Under the pieces are notes generated by a model that did not search any database, was not told the DNA's origin, and saw nothing but the letters and a program-made list of their open reading frames with translations. This document shows positions 22,419-33,142 of a stretch of DNA of 49,308 nucleotides, piece by piece. Origin of the DNA: Pleurotus djamor (taxonomy: Eukaryota; Basidiomycota; Agaricomycetes; Agaricales; Pleurotaceae); contig JAPEVF010000332.1 of NCBI GenBank assembly GCA_029747585.1, positions 1 to 49,308 of the forward strand. The letters run 5' to 3'. Positions within the stretch are counted from its first letter, which is position 1, and every line of letters starts with the position of its first letter. The translations under genes and the position numbers were made by a program.

Positions 22419-24149
22419 TTAGAACCCGGTTTCGCTTAGAGTCCACCACTCCTGCGCGTCTGAACTCGTGAGGCCATCCCATTTGACCTCGACGTGCTGC
22501 CGAAGTGCGTCCACCTGTTCTGCTTCGATTGTACATTTGGTGATGACAAACTTGAGACGCTTATTGGTGTCGTTGGAACGGGCAGTCGTCGTTGATGAAT
22601 CTGGAACTCCAAAGAAGGCTTGGAAAGACGATCCTTCGCGTGGAAAAGATGGCCAAACAACGCTGGAAAACGAGATCGTTTCTACTGGAGGAAGGGAGTG
22701 AAGGAGGCTTTCCGTGGAATGCTCGAAAATGCTACGTAGTATAGTGGGTAATTCACCGGCTTGAATGTTTGTGAGGTGGAGAACTTTTAGGCTTGTGAAA
22801 AGCATCAGGAGGTCGGCCCAAGCTAGTGGGGAACTAGATGCGGGGCGCGGCGTATTGTCATTGATTGTGAGCTCGGTGACGGACTCGAGGGAAAGAGATG
22901 ACGAGGAAAACCAATCCGTGTAATGATGAAGCTCGAAGCACCCAGTGGGTAGGTCGAGATTGAGGAAGGGGGAATCGTCACCAGACGAGTAGAGATGTAA
23001 TTTGAATTCACCAAAGAATTCATCGCGGTAGATGGATAGTCTCTCGAGTGGTATTGATCGGAAGCCTGACATGGCTTGCGAGAAACGAGTAGCCGAGAGT
23101 GCGTGGGGTGAGATGGCGTCCTCCCATATGAGGGGTTTATCAGGAGAGAGAAGGGTAACAGTGATGCGGGTGTGATTGGGGAGGTTGAGGAAGTTGAAGA
23201 GTTTGAAAGCTTCGAGGTAGTTCATCTCTACGTTGAGAACCTTCAAACTGGACAGAGAGACTTGAAGGTCTCCGGTATCGGGCATGTCAGTGTCACTGAT
23301 TATGCCCATGTTGATGTATTCGACATTTGGGGTCTGTTCAAGCATGCCGACGACCCAGTTTACGGATAATCCGTATGGATTGGGTGAGCAAGAGATATCA
23401 AGGTTCGTCAACGACGGCAACGGAGGCATATCCGGGGGAACCAAGAAGTCAATGAGTTCCAAGGAACGTAGAGATGTCATGCTCTTAGTGAGGATCTGTG
23501 GTACTAGGCGATAGGGCGCTGGGAGGTCGGGGATGCCGTCTGATCCCAATGATTCACGGATAAGCCGAAACGTGCGGATGGACCCAGAGGCCTTTGGATT
23601 TTTGTCAAACCTTGAGCAAAGGTAGTTGAAGAAGAGTGGATAGTCGATAGCGCAGGTCAGGGCAATGGCATTGATTCCGCGGGTGCCTGATGAAGCAACC
23701 AACACTGCCCTCCAGAAAAGGTCCCAGGTGGGGATGTTCACCGTATCTCGCAACCTGTAATGAAGACGCAAAGGTGTATGGTCAGACCTCTGTATCATCT
23801 TCTTGACGATTGGTCGATCGTCCGAGGAAATCGTCGCCCAGAATGCAGGTAGGTCGACGATTAACCTGCGCCAACGCGTGCAGACTCCAAGGATGTTCAG
23901 CCATGAGCCACGGCCAGTGAAGGCGGTTAGATCCTTATACATCGTTGCAATGACGGAGACGATGTCGGTCGGGAGGTTATGGGCTGCACTGAGCTCATTT
24001 CGTTGCAGTTTCAGACGATGTATTTCGGCCTCGAGTTCCGCGATCTTTTCATCGATCCAGCGGCGCTTTTCATCCAAGTCGGTCGGCACAGACTGAGTGA
24101 CAGTCAGTTCTCGATATGTCTGTCTGGTGCGAATTTATTGACTTACCAT
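22419..24149 (-). CDS. F5: F-box protein
   Basis: Minus-strand exons are 24149-24147 (ATG only) and 24092-22419, with intron 24146-24093 (GTAAGT...TCAG, 54 bp); 558 aa. Parts are helix DLDEKRRWIDEKIAELEAE, F-box LPTDIVSVIATMYKDL...CTRWRRLIVDLPAFW, LRR-like body with LRSLELIDFLVP, and tail CTIEAEQVDALRQHVEVKWDG. The tail's VDWDGVT is changed to VKWDGLT. It has no obvious counterpart in the left arm, so it is either a later insertion in the right arm or a loss on the left. The predicted role is SCF substrate receptor. Confidence 0.87.
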
Positions 24150-24198
24150 GGTAAATCTGATAGGACGTGATGGGAGATGGCAAGATCCAGAGATGACG

Positions 24199-24205
24199 CC
24201 CCTGA
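24199..24205 (-). promoter_or_regulatory. TCAGGGG site upstream of F5
   Basis: The motif lies 50 bp before the F5 ATG. Confidence 0.5.
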
Positions 24206-24432
24206 ATGCTGTGCGTTTCTAACCATGCGCTGTCCACGATTGACTTGTCGCTTGTCCCAGGTTTACGAACATCCTAACGCATCAGGTGCGTCATGAAACT
24301 GCTTGATCTCTGTTTGCGTGATTGACCTCTTACCGAAAAGGATATGCGTGAAGTCCGACTCTTCGGTGCTGAACATTCAAGGTGGAATTCGACTAGGAAA
24401 TACTCTACATGGTTTGCGCACGGCCCGCCGAT

Positions 24433-26219
24433 CTAAACATCAGAAAACATCGAGCCGTTTTCGCCAATAGCCCACCATGGACGCATTTCTTCCTCTGTAA
24501 CGCCATCCCAGTCAACCGAGACATGCTTCCGTAGCATCTCCACCTTTTCTTCCTCGATTGTGCACTTGGTAATGACGAATTTGAGGTGCTGATCGAGGCC
24601 GTTCACGTCGTATGTGCTCGGCCGTTGAGGCTCCCTGCGTTGGAGTGATCCTCGGAAAGACAATGGGCTGATTGTCACATAGGTCCAGTCGATGCGTGAG
24701 AATGACATTACTTCAACGTTGGGCATGGTGGGACGAGGCACATAGGAAGTGCCATCCAAGCATAGGAGGCTCCGAAGGATGACGGTCAAGTCGTTGGATT
24801 GGACACTCGCAAGGTTGAGAACCTTGAGGTTCGCGAAAAGTTTGAAGAAGTCGATCCAAGATAACGATACTTCGGAGGCAACGCGTATCGTAGCGTCATC
24901 AATCGACAGCTCAGTAACAGAGCCAAGGGACAGACATCGTGAAGAGAACCATCCCGTGTAATGATGGAGATCGAAGCACTGTGATGGTAGATCAAGGTTG
25001 AGGAACGGGGAACTGTGTCCAGGAGAGAAGAGGGATAGGTGGAATTCGCTAAATAAATCGTCGCGGTAGATGGCCACTTTTTCAAGGGGTATTGATCGGA
25101 AGCCTGACATGGTTTGGGAGAAACAAGTAGGGGTGAGGGCGAAAGGTGAAGGGGCATTATGAGTTTCTGTGTGGTTTGGCATCAGAGTTACGGTGGTGTG
25201 GGTGTGACCATGGAGGCCGAGGTCTAAATGATCGAAGAGCTTGAACGATTGCAGTTCGTCCGTCTCTACGTTGAAGGTACGTAGCTTCGGCAAGGAAATA
25301 TGGAGCTCGTCAACCTCAGGTCTATGGGAGAAGCCAAGCACCCCGAGTGTGACAAATTCAACGTTTGGGGTTTGTCGTAGGACACTGAGGACCCACTGAA
25401 GAGACAGTCCGTGCCAATATTCTGCTGAGCAGGACACGTTGAGCGTGGATAAGGATGGTAACGGGGGTATCTCCGAAGGTACCAAGACGTCGACGAGTTC
25501 TAGGGAGCGTAGAGAAGTCATAGTCTCAACCAGAATCTGAGATTCTAGGTGATACGTAGTTGGGATGGCTGGTAAGGTGGTGGAGAAATAGTCATCCGGC
25601 GTAGTGGATTCTCCGACAAGTCGCAACGACCGAATGGATCTGGCGGTCTTCGGACTCGATTGAAGGACTGAGCGGAGCTTTGCCGAGAAAGGTGGATAGA
25701 CCACAGCGTAGGTCACGGACATGGTTTCTATTTCGTGGGTTTGCTGAGTGGACGTTACTGCTGCGACTGCGTCCCAGAACATGTTCCATGTGGTGAAGGT
25801 GGTGAGACGATGATCTAGTCTGTAGTGAAGACGTAAAGGCATCTGGTGCGAGCGACGCAGCATAACATCAATGAACTGAGAATCTTTTGATGAAATTGTC
25901 GCCCAAAATTGGGGGAGATTAAGAATGATTCCGCGCCATCGGGCGCAGACTGCAAGGATATTCAGCCATGATCCGCGGTGCGTGTGAAGACTGAGTTCTT
26001 TGTAAATTGTCGCAACGATGGATAGTACGTCGCCTGGGAGGTTATGAGCACCGCTGAGCGCGTTTCGCTGCAATTTGAGTTGATAGATCGCAGCCTCGTG
26101 TTCCAAAATTTGCTGGTCGATACGCTTTTGCCCAGCGAAGTCAGTGAAGAAAGGCTGAGATACGGTAGGTCACATCAGATTCAGTGTTAAAATCTTGAAA
26201 GTATATTTCAACTCACCAT
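24433..26219 (-). CDS. F6: F-box protein
   Basis: Minus-strand exons are 26219-26217 (ATG only) and 26154-24433, with intron 26216-26155 (GTGAGT...TCAG); 574 aa, the longest of the six. Parts are helix RIDQQILEHEAAIYQLKLQRN, F-box LPGDVLSIVATIYKEL...CARWRGIILNLPQFW, LRR-like body with LRSLELVDVLVP, and tail CTIEEEKVEMLRKHVSVDWD. It is closest to F1: both read FTD..GQ.RID and RNALSG, where the other four read RR.ID and LSA. It is head-to-head with A1, with 243 bp between the two ATGs, just as F1 is head-to-head with CC0. Confidence 0.88.
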
Positions 26220-26279
26220 GAGAGGGCTCGGGATGAAGAGCGTAGACAGGATGATGGCAGTTGGCAAGCCGCACTGCAG

Positions 26280-26286
26280 CCCCTGA
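26280..26286 (-). promoter_or_regulatory. TCAGGGG site upstream of F6
   Basis: The motif lies 61 bp before the F6 ATG and 27 bp from the 16-bp block at 26313. The same two elements are 26 bp apart in the F1/CC0 promoter. Confidence 0.5.
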
Positions 26287-26312
26287 TACGCGCCGTGTGC
26301 ATGTTTTATGAA

Positions 26313-26344
26313 CCCCCTAAGCGTGACCATGACGCGTTGACGTC
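26313..26344 (+). promoter_or_regulatory. composite element in the A1/F6 shared promoter
   Basis: It reads CCCCCTAAGCGTGACC, identical to the minus strand at 3491-3506, then ACGCGT (26332-26337), then TGACGTC (26338-26344). ACGCGT is the MluI-box core and TGACGTC resembles a CRE/ATF half-site; the factors involved are inference. Confidence 0.6.
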
Positions 26345-26462
26345 TTCCTGAAAGGCCACCACCAAGCCACTGCCAGTCTTGCTTTTCTGCACCAAACATC
26401 GCGCACCAAGCTCATTCAAAACCACAACTTCAAGCAAATCCGCGACTCTGTCACAGCTCTCC

Positions 26463-28152
26463 ATGATTTCTGGAAGTTTAGGTACCCTGCCAGACGACGC
26501 TCGCATCAAGGCCTCCGAAGGACTGGTCATTCTGGAAACCTTGTTGATAACTTCTCTTCGTGAAACCAGCACATCTTCTAGCGAGAAATCTCCGATTACA
26601 TGGCAAAAACTGTCGACGCGTCTTTCATGCCTACAGAACGCGGTATCTGTCTTCATTCGCCTTGAGGACGCCCTACTCGCGGAGGCTCGTGTCAAGAGCT
26701 ACGATGGCCAGATCTCCGACGAAGATTGGGCTGATGTAGAAGCTGAGGAAGAAGAGCTAGAAGATCTGTCGGATGCTGAGGTCCCTCAGCGAATGTCAAC
26801 CGAAGAGTCGCTGGATATCGACGCCACTGCGCTGGCAACCTTTCAGACTACGTCTGTTATAGCCTCCTCCAACCAAACCCTTGACAGTAAATACGCTCAA
26901 GACGCGTCTCTTTCTACGCCTGATGAGGATATCAAGTCTTCGGATGCGCAATCTTTCAACTCCCCTCTTGCCACAGCTCCACTTGACCCAGTGCAACTTA
27001 GCGAATCATCTTTCCGACGTCTTTCCCATCAGCTCTCCGAACTTAGCAGTACTCTCATAGTCGAATGGAACCAGACCAGACGCGACCTCGCGGCTGAATG
27101 CATCCGTCGTCGGGATCTCGAGCTGGAGAGAAACATTGCGAGTTTGAAGACGACGGAGCTGGAGGAGAAACTTCAACAAGCTCAGCGGGAGAGGGAAGGA
27201 CTGACTCGGGAGAAAGAGGACATCTTGCTTCAACTCCAGAAGGCCTGTCTCAGAGAGGATGCCATCACCTCGGAGAAAGTCGCCCTCGAAACACAACTCC
27301 AGCTGGCCATCTCGCAGACTTCAGCTCTAACCAAGGAGCGGGATGACCTCCGCACGCGTCTCGCACAAGCCACTTCAACCATAGACGCGACTATCACCGA
27401 GAGGGACGAGCTATCGAAGCATCTCAATGCAGTCGTCGCGCACAACGACGCTCTTATTGTTGATAACAAAGTTTTCTTAGATCGTGTCCAGAAGGCGTAC
27501 ATCCAAAGAGATGCGGCCCAAAAGCTTGTAGACGACCTCACAAGTCAAGTTCAAGAGCTAACTACGAAGAACGACAGCTTGGCCAAGGAAAAACACGAAG
27601 CTCGTGAACGACTTAGGAAAGCTAACACACAATTAGAAGCTCGGGCAGCTGAAGCTACCTCGGCACAGGAATCCTTGCTCAAAGAGAAGGCTGCCTTCAA
27701 AACGGAACTGGATAGACTGAAACGCGAGGTGGCCTTCTTGAAGTCGGAAATCGTATCCAGTCAACCTTGGTGTTTGAAGGCATGGGACTCCTGGATCAAT
27801 TTGTGGCTACTCAACAAGTCATACACGCCCACTTCGGAGGTTCGTCCATTCTCATGCCTTTCCCGCATTTGGCCTTGAACTCACGCGTCACTTCAAACCC
27901 CAGTCAATGCCATGGATTGACTTCCAATTCAAGCGCATCGAGTCCTACTCGCTCAACTTTCCCGTAACGTATGAATCCCTCAAGACGACCACCATCCTCA
28001 ATACCTTACATCGTGTTTCCCTCCTTCCTGCTGACAAGTTTCCAAGGGGCGACGAGTGCAAGCTTAGAAATAGAGCAAAAATGCTCGCTAGGCCGTGGCA
28101 GACGGTTTGGGCTGAGGGGCAGAGGCAATTCCAAGATGACTCTGTGAGGTAG
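26463..28152 (+). CDS. A1: coiled-coil protein with C-terminal TFIIS-N (TND)-like module
   Basis: Exons are 26463-27839 and 27904-28152, with intron 27840-27903 (GTTCGT...CCAG); 541 aa. The start MISGSLG was chosen by alignment with A2 (MKSIALG) and CC0 (MKAASLN). Parts are N-terminal block ARIKASEGLVILETLL plus LSTRLSCLQNAVSV; acidic motif SDEDWADVEAEEEE; pivot SFRRLSHQLSELSSTL followed by EWNQTR; then a long coiled coil. The C-terminal module has FPVTYESLKTTTILNTLHR and RNRAKMLARPWQTVW. The latter fits the TFIIS-N pattern P-(I/M)-T...L...I...(R/L)AK.L...W. Subgroup A is marked by SEKVALETQLQ and ALIVDNKVF. It is the intact A copy. Role unknown. Confidence 0.83.
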
Positions 28153-28802
28153 CCGAGCAATGACTTATCTTTTGGTCCGGTGATTTTCGTTGTTGACCTC
28201 AAGTCGAGTTTATTATATTTACTTACTTTTACTTTTACCTTGCAGACACTAGCTCCTACTCTTAGTATATCTGCACGATCTAATATATATGAAACCTTTT
28301 GCTCGGGATAGCATGGCATTTACTTGCCTTCGATCGAGTACCTCCTTTTCCATTCGCAGAGGGATCCAATCTTTTTATTTCCCTCGCTTTCTAATACTTT
28401 CTACGTACAATTAGACAGAACCGTCTCTCCCTGTCTGCGAAGACCTAAATTTCCGTCCTTCAGTATCGACATCAACATCCGCACGTCTATTCTCCTTAGG
28501 GTTTCCTATCGAAAGCCTGGAATGGATCAGGAAGGTAGGGTATCTACAAGGGCGTGACAGTGAGGGGAGCTGTATGACTTATATGACTTACTTTGGAGCG
28601 GTATCATTGTTACCGTCGTGCGAGTGTGGTGTCGATTTATGCCCTGATCTCCTATCAACTCCTGATTGGCTCCTTGCCATGACACATTGGGCATGTTAGA
28701 CGCTCGGCGTTTTTCTCCCCCTACCACTCAGTGGTCTGGGACCCATAACCAGCGAGCCCTCGCGTTTTTCGGTATGTCAAACACATTAAACTATTGGAAC
28801 TC
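28153..28802. other. intergenic A1-B1
   Basis: About 650 bp of 3' flank of A1 and presumed upstream region of B1. I see no gene and no repeat that I can support. Confidence 0.5.
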
Positions 28803-30663
28803 GTGATTTCTGAAGCTACACGCACTCTGATAGACAACATCGCTCCCGGGGAGTTCTTAGACAGCCTGTCTGCTCTGGAGGCTTTGATAACGCCAAACCC
28901 CAGTTATCCCGACGCGTCAACAGTCGGAAATACCAGAGCAATGGCCTCGCTGAAATGGAAAGCATCATCGACGCGTATTGGAGCGCTCCAGGGCACCGTA
29001 GATGCTCCGATTGAGCTGGACGACCAGATGATTGTGGATACCCAGGTCGTTGGTTTCCAAGGACAGAGCTCTAACGAAGAGTGGTCTATTTTGGATGGGG
29101 AGGTGGAAATTCTGGAAGCTGGTGTCACGAGGAATGCTGGCAAGGTAGTTCAGCAGGTGCCGTCCGAGATATCATCGCAGGCGACCCATGCCGGGCCTCC
29201 GTTCCGCACACCCCCTACCCACCGAATCGCTGCGGTTCAACGAGCTATCCTTGACGATGTATCTACCGAAGACGCACCCGCTACCTCAAGACAGCACAAT
29301 GCCAAAGGTTCGATTGGTTCTACTATCAACCCGGCCTTTGCTACACCCCCGACCGACTCCAGCCAGCTTCAACTGGTCGAATTCTCCTTCCGTGATCTTT
29401 CTCTCCGACCTCAACAATACCCTCGTCATCGAGTGGACCCGTACCAAAAGTGATTTTACCGCTGAATCCCAGCGCAACCGTGAGCTTGAGCTGGAGAGGG
29501 ACGTTGCGGTCTTCGATAAGGAGGGATTCGAGGAACGGCTCCAGGAAGCAGCTACTCAAAAGGACGCTGTAATTATGGAACGAAACAGCTTGCAGGTTCT
29601 TCTCCAGCAAGTTGCTGCGCAGCGAAACGCTCTCTCGGACGAAAAGGCCCAGATTTCATCACGTCTTCGCGAGGTTGAGTCGGAGCGAGATGTTGTGGCT
29701 CGGGGAAAAGAGCATCTGGCGAGGGAAAAGAAGAAGCTTGGTCTTCGAAACGATGCGGTGGTCAGGGAGAACTCTGCCCTTGCGAAACGACTTCAACATG
29801 CCAAGTCGCAGGTCTTCAACTTGACCCAGGAGAAAGGCTATTTCATGAAGCGCTACCAGAAGAGGAAGTGGCAAGAGGACGAGCTGTCGAAGTGCCTCCA
29901 GAGCATGACCTCACGCAAGGAGGCGTCGGAGAAGGAGAATAATCTGCTCAGAAAGCGGATTCGGAAAGCTTATGTGGTAAGGGATAGTGCGGTTAGACGT
30001 GCCGATGATCTTGCGGTACAAGTCCACGCGCTCATCCAGGAGACGGACGCGATGACTGAGAAGATGGAAGAAACTTCGCGGCGACTTCGGGAAACTAATT
30101 CCAAGCTGGCCATCTTGACTAGGAAGAAGAAAGAATTCGACAGACGACTTTCGAAACCTCAATCCCAACAAGTCGCGAGCACCGACGCGTCGACCTTTGC
30201 AACACAGCTCAGGAGAACGCAGGAAGCGTTTCTCAAGCAAATCGCGTCCCTGAAACACGACTACCAAGCCCTCAAGAAGGTGAACGACTCTCTCATGGAG
30301 GAAAACGCGCTGAATCAGAGCACCCAAATCAAATACTGGAGAGATAAACTCGCGCGAATGTTCCTCAGCCCAACACACACACCGAAACATAAAGTTCGTA
30401 CCTCAGATTCTCCGCCTGTGCGATTCAAATCCTGATTTTCATCACAGGAAATGCCAGCAATGCACGACCTCTTCGAGGAGATCGAATGGCACCGGTTTCC
30501 CGTTGCATTCGAAACCCTCACGAGTTCTGGCATTCTCAAAACCATGCGCTCCATCTCCACTCTCCACAAAGAGGACGTCCCCAGGGACAGCGAATTCAAG
30601 TTCAGAGAGAGAGCAAAGGCGTTGGTCGACAAATGGGAAGCTGCCCGCGATCTGGAGGCTTAA
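28803..30663 (+). pseudogene. B1: broken coiled-coil/TND-like gene
   Basis: B1 is a paralog of B2 with two lesions. First, the codon aligned with A1's ATG (ATGATTTCTGGAAG) is GTG (28803, GTGATTTCTGAAG), and the first in-frame ATG comes about 45 codons later. Second, near 29397-29403 the pivot runs CTTTC-TCTCCGACC, where B2 has an extra CCACCAAC (8 nt). The frame therefore shifts from VEFSFRDLS into SDLNNTLVIEWTRTK. The downstream frame stays open to 30393, then an intron 30394-30447 (GTTCGT...ACAG) and a clean C-terminal TND-like exon 30448-30663 (FPVAFETLTSSGILKTM, FRERAKALVDKW). A shorter product from an internal ATG is possible. The acidic motif has decayed to SSNEEWSILDGE. Confidence 0.75.
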
Positions 30664-31555
30664 CCTGCTTCGAAGTTGTATACTGTGATGACGGTGAGTC
30701 GTTTCCTGCCATTCACCCAGCACTCGTGGCTCATCTCTTCTTTTTCCTGTGCTCTCGAAGTGCCGCTGCGTATCCCAGACGCGCTCAGCCGCTATATTCT
30801 GCGCCTCTCTGTTTGCCCGTTTCCTCGTATCTGCCTATACCGCTTCAAGCTTCAAGCTTCATCCATCATTCGCTGGTTTCATCTTTCATTCTTGTCAAGT
30901 CCCCAGAATATGTGGTTCACCCCCCAAACACCCTCTCATTACACGACCCTCCGTCATTCCCTACTCTATTACCTCCTTACTATCTACCATAACCCCATCT
31001 ACATCCAAAGATACTCTATCTCACCATCTTCTATGATTGAAATTTTACTTTACTCACCACCTTCTTCGCTTCCGCTTATATTTTTTTATCTTTCTACCTC
31101 TTCGATATTTTGACTGCTCAACGAGCCACATACCCGCCTCGGCATTTCCGTACAGCGGACCTTGTTATAACATTGAACGCGTCGAACGTTTAACGATCAA
31201 CCACGTCCAAGCCTACTCGAACGCACTTCACACCAAGCCACCTCCATGCATAAAGACAACATCTGCAGACGAGGACACGCGCAAGTTGGTCTGAGGGACG
31301 AAGAGGCGGATGATTCTGGTCCAGGAGATTGAGTAACTCCAGGAGAAGTTGCAGACATGATTTACCGTTTTTTCGGATCTTAAGATTCGCTACTCGGCAT
31401 GGGATTTGAGGGTGAAGATTGTCGAGGACGATGGTTGGTGGGCATTGGCAAACCAGGTGCTCTCCGAGACCGCAAACCACTGTCGCCCGCTGTTCTATCC
31501 CAACCATAACGAACCAAACACATTGAAAATCGCCATCAAGTCCACAGGCTCATCC
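30664..31555. other. intergenic B1-A2, end of tandem unit 1
   Basis: The first ~400 bp resemble the 3' flank of B2 (35466-35720). Both have a TCT-rich stretch with CTTTTTC(C/G)TGTGCTCTC-like sequence, then ATTCTTGTCAAGTC, so the duplicated unit includes 3' flanking DNA. No gene was seen. A frame upstream of the A2 ATG is open but has no paralog match. Confidence 0.55.
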
Positions 31556-33142
31556 ATGAAATCTATAGCTTTGGGTGCTCTGACTGACGACGACACACGC
31601 ATCAAGGTCTCAAACGGACTAACCGTTCTGGAACTCTTGTTGTCGCCTAATCAAAATGAAACCTTCCCTTCCTCTAATGGGAATGCTTCACTTACGTGGA
31701 AGGCACTTTCGACGCGGCTTTCCGCCCTACAAACTGCCGTATCCGTCTTGGTAGACTTGGACGATGAACTACGCTTGGGGGCTAATGTCCGGGGTTCTGT
31801 TGGGCAGCGTTATGAGGAAAGTTCGGCTGCTGGGGAAGAAGAGTGTGATTATGGCGGCGATGCCATCGAAGACCTGTCATCTGTGGTTGAGGCTGCGTCT
31901 GTCATTTCCCTCTCCAACCGAACCCTCCACGACACATCCGCTATACACGTGGATGAATCACCGCAGAGAACATCCCTCTGCTTCACGAGGCCCGATGCTA
32001 AACCTTCGCCAGTAGGATACCCAGGAGTTTACTTTCCTGCAACGGCTCCACTTAAATCCGTTCAACCCGTCGAGTTCTCCATCCGTCTTCTTTCCCATCA
32101 ACTCTCCGAATTCAGCAACACCCTCCTTGTCAAATGTAACCGGACCAAAATTGAGCTCGCCGCTGAATGCAAGCGTAGTCATAAACTCGAGCTGGAGAGA
32201 GACGTCGCGGTTATGAAGAAGAATGAGCTAGAGAAGCAAATTCAGGACGCCGAGCGTGCGAGGGCTGAACTCGTACAAGAGAACTTGGATCTTCTGGCTC
32301 AAATTCAGAAGTCTTGTCTCGAAACGGCCTCGGTCGCGTCGGAGAAGGTTGCCCTCCAAACGCAGCTGGAGGAGGCTGTTTCGCAGAAATCAGCTTTAAT
32401 AAAGGAGAAGGATGATCTCCTCATTCGCCTCGCGCAAACTACGTCGACCATGAATCTGACAGTCGTTAAGAAGGACAAGCTGTCGAAGCGTCTCGATGAG
32501 GTTATTTCAATCAACGAAGCCCTTGTTATTGACAACAAAGTTTTTGTCAATCGCATAGAGAAAGCGTACCTCCAAAGAGATACGGCACAGAAGATGGTAG
32601 ATGAGCTCATGAATCAAATACAAGACTTGATCAAGAGGGAAGAAACCGTGACTACGGAGAAGGAAGGAATCATTGATCAACTTTGGACGGCCAACACTCA
32701 AATAAACGTAGCCCGGAAGGCATACGATTCCGTACTCAAACAAAAGGCATCACTCGAGACGATGCATCTTTGCTGAAGTTGGAAATTCACAAAGCTCAAT
32801 CAGTTCAATTCAAAGTCTGGGGATTCTTACTCAAAGAGTCTGTTGACTCAAAGCGCTCCATACTTCCAACTCTTCCTACCCATCTGTCCTCTTTTCAACA
32901 GTAACTTGATATTCTAGGAAGGGTCGTACATCAACAAGGTGCTCAAGTCGATTGAAAGCTACTCGCACCATTTCTCGGTAACATACCAGTGTCTCCAGGA
33001 ATCCGAAGTCTTCGCGACGGTGCAGCTAATCTCTACACTTCATTGTACCGGTCCCCTCCCGTACGATGATTACAATTTGAAAGCGAGGGCAAAGGCAATC
33101 ATGAAGCGGTGGCAGATTGTTTGGGACGAGGGACAGTCATAG
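31556..33142 (+). pseudogene. A2: coiled-coil/TND-like gene with a frameshift
   Basis: Start MKSIALG and N-terminal block TRIKVSNGLTVLELLL are intact, as is the coiled coil with SEKVALQTQLEEA and ALVIDNKVF (subgroup A). Reading then hits TGA at 32774 just after KASLE. The paralogous continuation (DASLLKLEIHKAQ, VQFKVWGFLL) lies in another frame, so there is a frameshift near 32755-32765 where A1 also has about eight extra residues. A probable intron ends at 32917 (TTCTAG) and the C-terminal exon 32918-33142 is open (FSVTYQCLQ, KARAKAIMKRWQIVWDEG). The donor is not the GTTCGT of the paralogs. The acidic DEDW motif is also lost. A sequencing error at the shift cannot be excluded. Confidence 0.65.

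Noticed and set aside
29188..30435. B1 downstream frame as an independent gene
   Set aside because: Its first ~65 codons are out of frame relative to the family; only the part after the 8-nt deletion matches B2.
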